From Lota lota (taxonomy: Eukaryota > Chordata > Actinopteri > Gadiformes > Lotidae): a DNA stretch of 64,000 nucleotides. Below the pieces are notes generated by a model that was not told the DNA's origin, ran no database searches, and was given only the letters and a program-made list of their open reading frames with translations. The position numbers and the translations under genes are program-made. Below are positions 18,896 to 29,114 of the stretch, piece after piece. The stretch covers positions 1,240,501 through 1,304,500 of the forward strand of contig JACYXH010000001.1 in NCBI GenBank assembly GCA_026745465.1. Direction: 5' to 3'. The stretch's first letter is position 1, and the number at the start of each line of letters is the position of its first letter.

Positions 18896-20896
18896 GTGGG
18901 GCAGGGGGTTCGGGTGGCTGAACCGTCGGCCTCTTCTCCTGATCTGGAGGGTGAATACTGCATACCGGTAAGGATGCGAGGGAGTATCTATCAAGCGTTG
19001 CTGGTTTCAGGGAGCGAGCAAACCCTGATCCACCAAAGCTTGGTTCGACCCGAGGCCCTGGGAGAGGCATCATGGGTGGAAATAAGGTGTATTCATGGGG
19101 ATGTGCACAAGTATCCAGTCGTGACTGTGGAAATTCGCTACGGCGGGGAAAAGCATAAAGTTAAGGCTGCGGTTAGCTCCCGCCTACCGCGTCCCCTGCT
19201 ATTAGGCACTGATTGGCTGGGCTTTTGTAGGTTAGTGAAAGAAGAGGGGACGCGGCCCCGACGGGAAGGGACATGTGTGATGTGCTCCGTTCTCATTGGT
19301 GACGCGAGCTCTCCCGAGGTCGGAGGGGGGGAGGAGCCTCAGGAGGAGACTCCGGTAATACGGGTGTTCCCCCCGATGGACGACTTTCCCCTCGAACAGT
19401 CCCGGGACGACACATTGCGCTTTGCCTTTGACCGTGTACTTTCTATCGACGGCCAGAAGGTGTCACCCGAGACCGTGTTAGCACATCCGTACTTTGCGAT
19501 GGTTAGGGACAGGCTTTACCGAGTGAGTCGGGACACTCAATCAGGAGAAGAAGTGAGCCAGTTACTCATCCCACAAAGCCGCCGGGAAATGGTTTTCCAG
19601 GCGGCTTATCACAGCCCGATGGCAGGTCACTTAGGCTGCGATAAAACAGGGAACCGGCTCATGGCCCGCTTCTTTTGGCCGGGCATTCATGGGGATGTAC
19701 GTCGGTGGTGTGCATCCTGCCGTGAGTGTCAGCTAAGCAAGCCCCCGGCCACCCCAAAAGCGCTGTTGCGCCCTCTACCACTGATTGAGATCCCCTTCGA
19801 GAGAATTGGTATGGATCTCATCGGGCCATTAGACCGTAGCGCACGGGGACATCGATTTGCATTGGTCATTGTGGACTATGCAACCCGGTATCCCGAAGCA
19901 GTGCCCCTGCGCTCTATCTCTGCGAAGAGCGTAGCGCAGGCGCTGTTTCACTTAATCTCCCAAGTCGGAATCCCGAAAGAGATTCTGACTGATCAAGGCA
20001 CTACGTTTATGTTACGCACACTCCGGGAGTTGTATGGGTTACTTGGGATAAAAGCGATCCGAACCAGCGTGTACCATCCTCAGACAGACGGCCTGGTGGA
20101 GAGGTTTAACAAGACGTTAAAGTCCATGCTGCGTAAGTTCGTACACGAAGATAGTCGTAATTGGGATAAATGGCTCGACCCTCTGTTATTCGCAATACGG
20201 GAGGTGCCCCAGGCCTCCACGGGGTTTCCCCCATTTGAGTTGTTGTTCGGTAGGCGACCGAGGGGCGTGTTGGACCTACTTAAAGAAAACTGGGAGGAGG
20301 GTCCAAGCGCCAGCAAGAATGAAATTCAGTACGTGATGGACCTGAGGGCAAAACTCCATGCACTGGGGCGGGTTTCACGGGAGAATATGCTTCAGGCCCA
20401 GGAACGTCAGCAACGGCTGTATGACAGAGGGACTCGGCTGAGACAATTTGCACCGGGAGATAAAGTACTTGTATTGCTCCCAACATCCAGCTCGAAATTA
20501 CTCGCTAGGTGGCAAGGACCCTTTGTGGTCACATGGCGAATCGAAGATGTTGACTATGAGGTTGAACATTCCGACAGGGGGGGATCGCGGCAGATCTACC
20601 ACCTCAACCTACTGAAAGGTTGGAAGGAGGCGCGGCCAGTGGCTATGGTAACCTCGGTGGCCCGGGAGGACGAGTTCGGTCCGGAGGTGACCGGGCCAGG
20701 CCAGCCGTCCCGGGTCCCCTGTGGTGGGTCCTTGGGGCCGCACCAGCGAGCCGAGGTCGCTGAGCTGCAACACCGGTTTGCGGACGTCTTCTCCTCCCGG
20801 CCGGGACGCACGACGCTCATTGACCACCGCATCGAAACAGAACGCGCCCGTATAGGTTGCCAGAACACAAACGGAAAATGGTTCAGGCGGAATTAA
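18890..20896 (+). pseudogene. Pol of Gmr1-B, protease and integrase
   Basis: A 668-residue open frame holds a protease-like domain (LLVSGSEQTLIHQS, with Val where the catalytic Asp should be, then LLLGTDWLGF). The integrase H2C2 finger is HSPMAGHLGCDKTGNRLMAR with CASCREC. The DDE core is complete: DLIGPLDRSARG, ILTDQGTTFM and DGLVERFNKT. The C-terminus has WQGPFVV. The frame shifts at about 20850, just before RT. The integrase part looks intact; the protease does not. Confidence 0.88.
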
Positions 20897-21651
20897 AATC
20901 TATGCTGGATATGGGGGTAATAGAAGAGTCGCACAGCGGGTGGTCCAGTCTGATCGTACTGGTACATAAGTCTGATGGGTCCATCCGGTTCTGTGTCGAC
21001 TACCGCAAGGTGAATAGCGTGTCAAAATTCGATGCGTATCCCATGCCTCGGGTCGACGAACTCCTGGATCGGCTAGGCACTGCTCGTTTTTTTTCGACAC
21101 TGGATTTAACCAAGGGCTACTGGCAGATTCCCTTGTCTCCAGAGTCTAAGGAAAAATCGGCCTTCTCCACTCCGTACGGCTTATTCCAATTTAAGGTGCT
21201 TCCATTTGGGTTGTTCGGAACCCCTGCCACTTTCCAGCGTCTCATGGACAGGGTGCTCCGGCCGCACGCTGCATACGCAGCTGCCTACATAGATGATGCC
21301 ATCATTCATAGTGACACCTGGCAGCAGCATATGCAGCGGGTGGCGGCAGTGCTCGAGTCACTGAGGCGGGCGGGGCTCACGGCCAACCCAGGGAAGTGCA
21401 TGATTGGTCGGAGGGAGGTACGGTATTTGGGGTACCGCTTGGGGTGCGCCCGCAAATTGAGAAGACTGAGGCGGTCGCGACCTGCCCACGGCCAGAGACC
21501 AAAAAGATGTGAGGGCGTTCCAGGGGCTGGCAGGCTACTACAGGCGGATCATCCCCGCTGTCTCGGAGCTGACCAGCCCTCTGACCGACCTCACCCGAAA
21601 GGGTGCCTCAGATCCGGTCCAGTGGACCGAGAAGTGCCAGGCGTTGTTTGA
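20857..21651 (+). pseudogene. Pol of Gmr1-B, reverse transcriptase
   Basis: The frame carries MLDMGVIEESHSGWSSLIVL, KSDGSIRFCVDYRKVNSVS, LDLTKGYWQIPLSPESKEKS and the catalytic AYIDDAIIHS, so the Asp pair is kept. It is out of frame with integrase by an indel near 20850. It shifts again after YLGYRLG near 21445, where a second frame takes over at the FQGLAGYYRR block. The readings after YRLGCARK in this frame are not real protein. Confidence 0.88.
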
Positions 21652-22156
21652 GAGAGTTAGAAAGGCTCTCTGCGGGGAGCCACTTTTGCACACGCCTGAC
21701 TTTGATCTCCCTTTTGTGTTGCAGACGGACGCGTCGAACAGAGGGCTGGGAGCTGTGCTGTCCCAGGAGGTGGAGGGCGTGGATCGCCCGGTGCTGTACC
21801 TCAGCCGGAAGTTGTCGGACCGGGAGGGAAGGTACAACACCGTGGAGAAGGAGTGTCTGGCCATTAAGTGGGCGGTCGACGCCCTGCGTTACTACCTCCT
21901 GGGGCGCCCGTTCACCCTCTGTTCGGACCACGCCCCCCTGCAATGGCTCCACCACATGAAGGACACCAACCCACAGATCACACGGTGGTACCTGGCCTTA
22001 CAGCCATTTCACTTCTGGGTGGTCCATAGGCCGGGGGCGCAGATGGTGGTGGCGGACTTCCTCTCCCGACTGCCGGAACTGGAGGGGGGGGGGGGGGAGT
22101 TGGCTGTCGGCCGGACGGCTCCCCGGCCTAAGTGGGGCGGTGGGGATATGTGGTGA
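21490..22156 (+). pseudogene. Pol of Gmr1-B, RT connection and RNase H
   Basis: The frame contains VRAFQGLAGYYRRIIPAVSE, the standard RT connection. RNase H acids are seen in VLQTDASNRGLGAVL, TVEKECLAIKWAV, CSDHAPLQWL and MVVADFLSRLPE. A run of G near 22083-22097 follows. It then runs to the polypurine tract and the 3' LTR. Confidence 0.88.
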
Positions 22157-22492
22157 GGGGGGGCGTGTTCTAGCGCCGGCTGCAGCTAGAAAGGGCGGAG
22201 CGGCTCAATTGGGGCCACAGACGCAGCTGTAGGGGATAAGCGCAATTAGGAACCTATTAAAAGATTGACTTGTGTTGTGCTCTCCCCACAGTGAGGCCGG
22301 GTCCAGTCACGAGGTTGACTGGCCGTAAGAGACAGAGAGATCGCGGAGATCGCAGAGAACGCACGTCCCCAGCAGGACGTTGATTGTGCATTTTTTTGTT
22401 TGAACATTAAGAGACAATAAAAACGGAACTTTTGCCTCCGTACTCCTCGTGGTGTGTTGTTTGCCCTGGATTGTAGCCTGATAGCTGCTACA
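22149..22492 (+). repeat. 3' LTR of Gmr1-B
   Basis: This 344-bp copy differs from the 5' LTR by an extra short block near 22340-22357 (repeated GAGATCGC), a shorter G-run at the start and a few substitutions. It is preceded by a purine-rich tract, GGGGCGGTGGGGATA, a likely plus-strand primer. Confidence 0.93.
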
Positions 22493-22497
22493 GTGAT

Positions 22498-23334
22498 CTA
22501 CCTATGTCCATCGGAATATTCACAAATACATCATTTATCATAATAGAGAAAAGCGTCGGACTCACTACATTCCCCTGAGGTGTCCCATTTTTAACAACAA
22601 ACATGCTGGATACCTCAGAACCTATCTTCACTCGAATGGTCCTTTTATCCAAAAAATCCATTATCCAATTGAACATATTCCCCCCCATCTCCGATCTTAT
22701 GTAACTTTATTAGCAGCCCCTCAATCCATAGCATATCATAGGGTTTCTCAACATAAAAAAACACTGCAACCACTGTCTCTTTATTTACTTGGGCTTTCCT
22801 TATTTCATCCTCTAAACATACCACTGGATCCATAGTGTTCCTACCTTTCCGAAAACCACTTTGATAAGCTGCCATCATGCCTCTACTTTCAATGAAATGT
22901 ACTAACCTCTCATTTATCATACGCTCCATTAATTTACAAATGTGTGAAATCAATGCAATTGGCCTATAATTCCCAGGCCTACTTGAATCTTTACTTGGTT
23001 TCCTTATTGGTACAAACAGCGCCTCTTTCCAACTCTCTGGCATGTAACCCACCTCCCAAACTTTGTTATATAACAACAATAATTTCTCCAGGCCATCAGG
23101 ATTTAAATGCTTTATCATGCTACAACAAACCTTATCTTTACCAGGTGCAGTCATACCCGACTTATCCAGTGCTTTCCTCAATTCCCCCATACTGAAAGGG
23201 ACACTCAGTCCATCACCATCACACTTAACTTTCCTGCATAGAGCCTCCACGTTGTCCGCTTTCGTTTTTCCCCTGCCTCTTTTCTCATCTACAGACAAAT
23301 TATCCGAGCTATGCACTTTAACAAATGTACGCAA
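22498..23334 (-). pseudogene. LINE ORF2, reverse transcriptase, first part
   Basis: The frame shows KPSKDSSRPGNYRPIALISH, LVHFIESRGMMAAYQSGFRK and NGTPQGNVVSPTLFSIMIND, the fingers and palm blocks of a LINE RT. A frameshift near 22680 lies between the QLDNGFFG and NMFNWIMDFLD readings. The frame reaches the Gmr1-B insertion site, five bases of GTGAT at 22493-22497. The catalytic FADD motif lies on the other side of the 4.97-kb insert, at about 17511-17522. Confidence 0.85.
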
Positions 23335-23479
23335 TTGCCATCAACTGCCTTTTCCGTATTAGTTACTGCTGTCACATCCCCTTCAGTCAGAACTGGATAA
23401 CTCCACTCCCTTCTATCACCTCCCACCTTTTTTTATCATACTCCACACCTCACCCACGTGCGTTGTGCTACCAATCGTA

Positions 23480-24454
23480 TCACAATAATTCCTCCAATGT
23501 GACCTTTTTGCATGCCTCACTGTCCTCCGCACTACAGCCTGAGCTTGCTTGTATTGTATCATGCTGAAAATTATGAGTTCGTTTCACTATTCTGAAAGCC
23601 CTGTTTCTATTCCTCACAGCTTCCTTACACTCATCATCCCACCAGGGCACTACTTTCCTCTTCTTACTACCTTTACTTTTAGGAATGGATTCCAATGCTG
23701 CCAATATTATGCCCTGCTTTATGTAGCTGTCAAGTGTCTCTATAGACATTTCTGCAGTGACCTGATTTAGACATTTGTCACTGACCTGCAAAAATTTCCC
23801 CCAATTTGCCTTTTCAAGGATCCATTTCCCACCCGATCCTTCGCTAACCAACGAGGTATTAACATTTATCTTACACCAGATTGGATAATGATCGCTCCCT
23901 ATAGTCCCCTCCTGATACACAAACCAATCACATATTGGTGCTATAGTATTAGATACAAATGTGAGATCAAGCACAGATTCTTTACCCACTCCCTACCCAA
24001 TATCTATTCTCGTTTTACTACCATCATTTAAACAAACCAGGTTCCTCTCATCTAACAGCTCCTCAAGCACCAGCCCATTTTTATCCGTGCTATCACTCCC
24101 CCACAACACATTGTGCCCATTAAAATCACCGCACCATATAATGTTCCTACTATCCTGCCCTTCTACCTCCTCAAGTAAGTGTAACTCTAGTCTCCTGCAG
24201 GGATTATAATAATTTACAATTACCAACTCCAATTCCACAGCCCATACCTTCACTACCACATATTCCTGTTCATTCCCTATACTCAGTACTCTATAAGGAA
24301 GTCCTTGTTTTATAAAAGTGACACATCCTCCACCTCTCCCGTCTCTTCTATCTCTTCTCACTGCCAAATACCCATATAAAATAAAGTCTAGACTAGGAAG
24401 TAACCAGGACTCTTGAACACAAACAATGTCTGGTTTATCTCTCCTACTTAACAA
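23480..24454 (-). pseudogene. LINE ORF2, apurinic-type endonuclease domain
   Basis: The frame from 24454 reads KPDIVCVQESWLLPS, then GGGCVTFIKQGLPY, VVIVNYYNPC-like strands and IIWCGDFNGHNVLWGS, the metal-binding and catalytic blocks of LINE endonucleases, which nick the target DNA. A stop near 23993 breaks it. It resumes at 23989 with LDLTFVSNTIAPICDW and TIGSDHYPIWC, the C-terminal SDH block. The linker before RT, with WWDDECKEAVRNRNRAFR, is present to about 23480. Confidence 0.82.
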
Positions 24455-24772
24455 GTCTCCTACTTAATAAACTGCTTGAAATCTTGTCCATTCGACAATA
24501 AACTCCTTGCATTCCATTGTATAATTAACAACATTATTAATAACTCAAACATGTTACCTCTTGGCTAGCTTGTACTCTAAGCTCATCATTCACCTCTTCC
24601 CATTTTAGCCCTCTCATACCCAAATGATGCTCTGCTGCTTTCACAATAATCTGAATCCGTTCAGTTTTAGATTTAATCTCACAGGTCGCATTAATAACTC
24701 CCGCTATAAACGTTACCAAGTTCTTCTTCTCTCTCCAAACTTTCTGTTTCTCCTGCTGTGCTTTTACTGCTT

Positions 24773-25745
24773 CTATCTTCTATCGCCATCTTCTCCTTCC
24801 ACCTGTCTTTTCTGGCCTGCCATCTTGACTGCCTCAGCATATGAAACTTTTCCCCTTACTCTTATCTGTTGCACCTCCACCTCCCTTTTCAACACCTCAC
24901 AACCCCAATAAGCAACGCTGTGACTGCCTCCACAATTACAGCACCTTGGTTTTACACCCTCTCCACACTTTCCATACTCATGATCCCCACCACATCTAGC
25001 ACATCTCCTCTTTCTTTTACACATTCTGGCCACATGCCCAAACTCCTGACAATTGAAACACCTCATAGGCTTCGGCACAAACTCTCTTATATTATACTTC
25101 AGAAAGCCAAGATACACCTCCTTAGGTAGCACCTCTCCCTCAAACTCTATCACGATACCTTCAGTTTCCCTTTTTTCCACTACAGCGGTCAGTCTCCTCA
25201 CATTCCTTATAGAATTTGTCCTCACCTTCAAGTTCTCCATCAATACCTTCATACTGACATTTAGGGAAATCCCAAACACCACCCCCTTACAACCACTGAA
25301 CCTCTTTTCCCCAACCTGTACAACCCGGGATATCTTAACTTTCCCAACGCTAGTCAATGTTTTCACCTTTTCCACCTCCTCTTCTGTATTACAGCCTATT
25401 AGCAAATTACCATCCCCGAAACCCTCGCATACCTCACCTCACCAACTTGCCTTTGAATGATTTGTGTCAACTTTATATGATCAAATTTCTTCACTCCCCC
25501 TTCTTCCTCAATCTTACCACCATATTAGTCACTCCGGTGTTCTGACCTCTCCTCCCAACGTCTCTCTCATCATTATCCGACCCATCATTATCCGACCCAC
25601 TAGCGCCAGAATGCTATTTTTTCCTTTTCCTACCACTCTCCTTCCTTTTTCTATTCACTACCTCGTTCCAATCCCCCTCCCTTCTCTCTTCCTCCTCACT
25701 CAACAACATACTACTTTCGCCACCGTCAATCTCCGTCCCTACCAT
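24773..25745 (-). pseudogene. LINE ORF1 (zinc-knuckle RNA-binding protein), frameshifted
   Basis: An ATG at 25745 opens a short basic N-terminus ending in RKRKESGRKRKK, then a stop at an A-run near 25612 marks a frameshift. The main part starts by 25405 and has an RRM-like mixed region, then tandem zinc knuckles: CFNCQEFGHVARMC, CARCGGDHEYGKC and CCNCGGSHSVAYWGC. ORF1 proteins of this type coat LINE RNA. The C-terminus KVSYAEAVKMAGQ is typical of these proteins. The stop at 24773 precedes ORF2 by about 300 bp. Confidence 0.8.
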
Positions 25746-26186
25746 CTTGACAGAGTTTCCACCCTCCCACGCCCGCTACCCAAACTGAATTATTCCCTGT
25801 TTTAGAACCCCTTGTATTTATGAATCGCTTCAAGTTTTCAGAGTCTCTTCCTGGTTGTCCTCTCTGACTCCTCCCTGATTGTTTGCGGTGATGGCTGGTT
25901 TAACCTGTGCACATTGATTGCTCAATGTGCAACAGGTGTGCAGCCCCACCCAGCTCCAGACTCCAATCAGTGTGACTCGGGCCAGGTGAGGCTGCTTAAA
26001 CCAGCCATCATCCACACACACTCCCACAGTATTATTTTGTTGATCCTTTTCTGTACTCGTTTTTGTGTTTTCAGCTTGTATTCATCAGAAACAGCATGGA
26101 ATTTAGTTTTCCAAAAACGTTAATACACAACCCAAAGGTTACTTAGGCTTATCTTAACATTGTTGGTCTTGGTTTGGATATATCAC

Positions 26187-26260
26187 ACCTCTGGGTGGAC
26201 TCGAACCACCAACCTTTCAGTTAACAGCCGATCGCGCTGACCAATTGAGCCAAAGCTGCT
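26187..26260 (-). pseudogene. tRNA-Asn(GUU)-like sequence, degenerate
   Basis: On the minus strand the D-arm (GCTCAATTGGTCAGCGCG), an anticodon loop CTGTTAA, and a perfect T-arm (GGTGGTTCGAGTCCACC) match tRNA-Asn(GUU). The two acceptor strands no longer pair, and the anticodon stem has one mismatch. It is a pseudogene or the head of a SINE, not a working gene. Confidence 0.65.
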
Positions 26261-26320
26261 GGACTATTAGAAGACTGAGAAAGATTAACTAATGAAACAA
26301 ACATTAATACAACAAATCCT

Positions 26321-26782
26321 GTGAAAGACTGGGATGAGGCTGTGCCTCTTGTTCTGTTTGCAGTTCGTGAAACCACACAGGAGTCCCTTGGGTTTAGTCC
26401 TGCTGAGCTTGTGTTTGGACACTCCGTCAGAGGATCTCTGAAGGTACTTAAAGAGACTTTGGTCAACAATAGAGAGTGCTCTCACAAGATTCCGGAGTAT
26501 GTTCACCAAGTGAAAGAGCGTTTGCAAGTGGCTTGCTCTCTAGCAAAGGAGGCGTTGGGTTCGTCCCAGTCAAAAATGAAGAGGCAGAATGATAAGAAAG
26601 CGCGTGTTAGGTCCGTTCAGCCAGGTGAAAAAGTTTTGATGTTATTGCCAATCCCTGGTTCTGCGTTATCTGTGAGTTTCGCTGGACCATATGTTATAGA
26701 AAAGAAACGTGGTGCGACTGACTACATCATACGGACCCCAGGTCACAGACGTCAGTCCCGTGTTTGCCATGAAATATGCTAA
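26321..26782 (+). pseudogene. Integrase C-terminal part of Gmr1-C
   Basis: The frame reads DWDEAVPLVLFAVRETTQES, LGFSPAELVFGHSVRG, then VQPGEKVLMLLPIPGSALSV and FAGPYVIEKK. These are the post-core helix, the F/Y-x-P-x-E-L-x-x-G block and the GPY/F module. The catalytic acids lie in the missing 5' part. A frame change near 26745 joins it to the RT frame. Confidence 0.8.
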
Positions 26783-28098
26783 AGAATATTATGATTCACC
26801 AGTGGATACACCAGCCAAGGCTACCAGCTCTGTTGTCTTGGGTAATGCAGCCATTTCCACGATTGGTCTTTCTGAAGGGGGTGATGAAGATGGTCTGGTC
26901 CTGCGTAGTGCTTCTCCACAAGGCGCCAGACTGGCAAATTCGAAGGTCTTGTCAGATTTGTCATCACATTGTTCTCATCTGTCGGCTAGTAAAAGGAAGG
27001 ATATTGAATTGCTGAGTCTAGATTTTCCCTGCCTTTTTAATGATGTACCTTCTCAGACATCAGTTCTAGTACATGACATTAAGCTTACAAATGCTGCTCC
27101 TATTAAGCAGAGAGCATACACGATAAACCCTGTTAAGTGGGCAGTGATGAAAAGTGAGGTAGAGTACCTGTTGGAGAATGGGTTTGCTAAACCAAGCTGC
27201 AGTCCATGGAGTTCACCCTGTCCATTGGACATAAAGGCAGACGGAAGCCCACGGTTTTGCACAGACTTCTGTAGAGTAAACGCTGTTACGGTCCCTGGCG
27301 CCTATCCTCTGCCCTTAATTGATGACTGTGTTGATGAGATTGGCCCTTTGACTTATGTTAGCAAGCTTGATATGCTCAAGGGATATTGGCAGGTTCCCTT
27401 GACACAAGAAGCCTCAGAGGTATCGGCTTTTGTAACACCTGACTACTTTTTACAGTACACTGTGATGCCATTCGGAATGTGCAATGCCCCAGCTACGTTT
27501 CAGCGGCTAATTAATGTGGTACTAGGGGATGTTCCAAATTGCAAGGCTTACTTGGACGATATTGTAGTGTACTCTAATGAATGGCGTGATCACGTAGCAA
27601 CCTTACGGGAGGTTTTTAAGAGGTTGGCCTATGCGTCCTTGAGCCTAAACCTGGCAAAATGTGACTTTGGTAAAGGGACTGTTCTTTACCTAGGGAAGCA
27701 GGTGGGACAAGGCCATGTCCGTCCAGTGGACGTAAGAATTGCTGCCATCAATGAGTTCCCAGTTCCGACAACTCGGCGACAGCTGCGTAGGTTCCTGGGG
27801 ATGGCTGGTTATTATCGCAGTTTCTGCAGAAACTTTTCAACTGTTGCTGCACCCCTCACAGGTCTGACTAGCCCAGCAAAACCTTTTGTGTGGTCAGAAG
27901 AATGTCAAAATTCCTTTGAAGGTATTAAGTCAATGTTGTGTTGTGTTGTGCCCCTGTACTGTCTGCCCCAAACTTTGCTCTTCCCTTTAAGGTTGAGGTG
28001 GACGCTAGTGGGTTTGGAACTGGTGCAGTCCTGTTGCAGGAGGATGATCACGGTATTGATCATCCAGTTGGTTATTTCTCCCGGAAATTTGATCAACA
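26709..28098 (+). pseudogene. Reverse transcriptase of Gmr1-C
   Basis: The frame carries IKADGSPRFCTDFCRVNAVT, LDMLKGYWQVPLTQEASEVS, MPFGMCNAPATFQRLINVVL and the catalytic AYLDDIVVYSNEW. The connection FLGMAGYYRSFCRNFSTVAA follows. A frameshift near 27940 moves the start of RNase H (VEVDASGFGTGAVLLQ) to another frame, which reaches the dispersed repeat. The Asp pair is intact. Confidence 0.88.
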
Positions 28099-28237
28099 TC
28101 AGAATCAGATCAGAATCAGAAAAGCTTTATACAAGGAATTTGTCTTGGTGATGTAGGTGCACGTCACGTTCTCTATTGCAGGTTAAACAGAACAAAATAA
28201 GTATAAATATATGTTTAAATATATACACACAATCAAA
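28099..28237. repeat. Dispersed repeat with a TCAGAA head, copy 2
   Basis: It shares with copy 1 (2334-2500) the TCAGAA head, AAAAGCTTTAT, ACAAGGAATTTGTCTTGGTG and the AT-rich tail ending near TATACACACAAT. It lacks about 17 bp of copy 1 after the head. It interrupts RNase H of Gmr1-C just after FSRKFDQHQ. Confidence 0.8.
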
Positions 28238-28500
28238 CCAGGTATTCCACCATTGAAAAGGAAACATTGGCCCTGTTGTTCACCCTGCAGCATTTTGAGG
28301 TGTACGTGGGGGCCAGCATGCAACCTGTTGTGGTTTACACTGACCACAACCCTCTAGTCTTTTTGTCTAGAATGTATAATCATAATCAGCGTCTCATGCG
28401 CTGGTCATTGATTGCTCAAAATTATAATCTTGTCATTAAACATAAGAAAGGAACTGAAAATGTATTGGCAGAAGCGCTGTCTATGGCTATTCTGGAGTAG
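28238..28500 (+). pseudogene. RNase H of Gmr1-C, second part
   Basis: After the dispersed repeat, the frame resumes with RYSTIEKETLALL and goes on through VVVYTDHNPLVFLSRMYNHN and HKKGTENVLAEALSMA. The second-strand Glu and the TDHNPL Asp are kept. The last acid has become Glu in AEALS where the family has ADALS. The stop at 28498-28500 is followed by a G-rich tract before the LTR. Confidence 0.8.
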
Positions 28501-28531
28501 GAGTGGGGGGTTGTTTTCTTAAGTGTGGGGG

Positions 28532-29114
28532 TGTTACGTGCAGTGCTTTAGGCCTGCACTTCTATTGCATGCTGTGTGTGTTGCCACCCACCTGATTGGT
28601 CCACCATTCCTCAACAGCCAATCCGCTTCAACCAAGGAGGATATATAAATGTGCATTTCCTGGAAGCCCCCTTGCATTTTGACATTGCCAGAGTTAGCTC
28701 TGCTGTTATGATTAGCTTGTTTATGCTACTTCTCCTGTCCCTTTATGTTTTTCCTTTGTCGGGAAAGGGCTAGGTGAGTTTGGGGTACCCTTTTCATGTG
28801 CATCACGTAGGTTGTCCTTTGTTAACAACACTAGGTTAGTGGTGTGTTCCAACCCTGTATTTTTGTTAAAGTAGAGCAGGAAGGTTTGTTTTTCATTGAT
28901 TTCTAGTTGCCTCTACTTTTAGGAAGACTTGTTTTGTTATGATACGTTCTTTGATTTGGCACCACCTTCAGACCTTTCCCCCCCCCCCCCCCCTTTTTTT
29001 TTGTTCATATTGTTAATACGTTGGACCCAATTAAATACGTTTGCCACTCATCTGTTGTACTGGTTTATGTTTGCGGCCCTTGACACTCTCTAGACAGCCA
29101 CCAGGGTCGTAACA
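28532..29114 (+). repeat. 3' LTR of Gmr1-C
   Basis: It begins TGTTACGTGCAG and ends GTCGTAACA, a matching inverted end. A TATA-like TATATAAA lies at 28642-28649. A run of 17 C followed by T sits at 28978-29001. No second copy is present in the window. Confidence 0.75.

Larger units (their letters stand above)
17528..22492 (+). mobile_element. Full-length Gmr1-like Ty3/gypsy element (Gmr1-B); target duplication GTGAT
   Basis: Both LTRs, a primer site, gag, protease, integrase, RT and RNase H are present in that order, with integrase ahead of RT as in the Gmr1 lineage. GTGAT at 17523-17527 and 22493-22497 flanks it. It lies in the LINE RT on the opposite strand. Gag has a frameshift and probably a small deletion. 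There are frameshifts before RT (near 20850) and in the RT-RNase H connection (near 21450). A deletion derivative of the same family lies at 59161-60969. Confidence 0.93.
13238..25870 (-). mobile_element. Non-LTR retrotransposon (LINE) with RNase H, I/Nimb-like, 5.2 kb before insertions
   Basis: Minus-strand order is ORF1 with CCHC knuckles, endonuclease, reverse transcriptase, RNase H and a C-terminal Cys motif. The 3' end is a GAA-type microsatellite tail at 13238-13273. A 10-bp duplication CTCCCTGATT flanks it. Two LTR elements lie inside it: 13815-16232 (duplication GTTTA) after RNase H, and 17528-22492 (duplication GTGAT) inside RT. Subtracting them leaves about 5240 bp, a full-length size. 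RNase H and Cys-rich ORF1 fit the I superfamily, perhaps Nimb; the clade is inferred. Confidence 0.85.
12198..26028 (-). mobile_element. Short LTR retroelement (A1), host of Nest A; target duplication GTATT
   Basis: Two LTRs on the minus strand, 12198-12513 and 13048-26028, share the ends TGTAGCAA and CCCACA on the plus strand. GTATT flanks the whole unit at 12193-12197 and 26029-26033. The second LTR is split by a LINE of 12.6 kb. Without the LINE the element is about 1.2 kb. Its 534-bp interior has a primer-binding site but no recognisable gag or pol, so it must have depended on proteins from another element. Confidence 0.88.
13048..26028 (-). repeat. 5' LTR of A1, split by the LINE
   Basis: The two LTR parts are 13048-13237 and 25871-26028. 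Aligned to the intact copy at 12198-12513, the break falls in the shared block CTCTCCCTGA. The duplicated CTCCCTGATT at 13228-13237 and 25871-25880 is the LINE target-site duplication. Confidence 0.85.
26300..29114 (+). mobile_element. 5'-truncated Gmr1-like element of a third family (Gmr1-C)
   Basis: Integrase C-terminal coding (from 26321) again precedes RT and RNase H, and a 3' LTR follows at 28532-29114. Gag, protease and the first part of integrase are missing. Coding sequence diverges strongly from Gmr1-A and -B, for example LDMLKGYWQVPL in place of LDLTKGYWQ. The dispersed repeat at 28099-28237 sits in RNase H. Confidence 0.85.

Noticed and set aside
24624-25805. Plus-strand open frames rich in Ser, Thr, Pro and Leu under LINE ORF1
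   Set aside because: They are opposite-strand readings of the purine-rich ORF1, with no domain, and the minus strand has clear zinc knuckles.
26187-26260. A working tRNA-Asn gene
   Set aside because: The acceptor strands do not pair, and the anticodon stem has a mismatch. I list it only as a pseudogene or SINE head.
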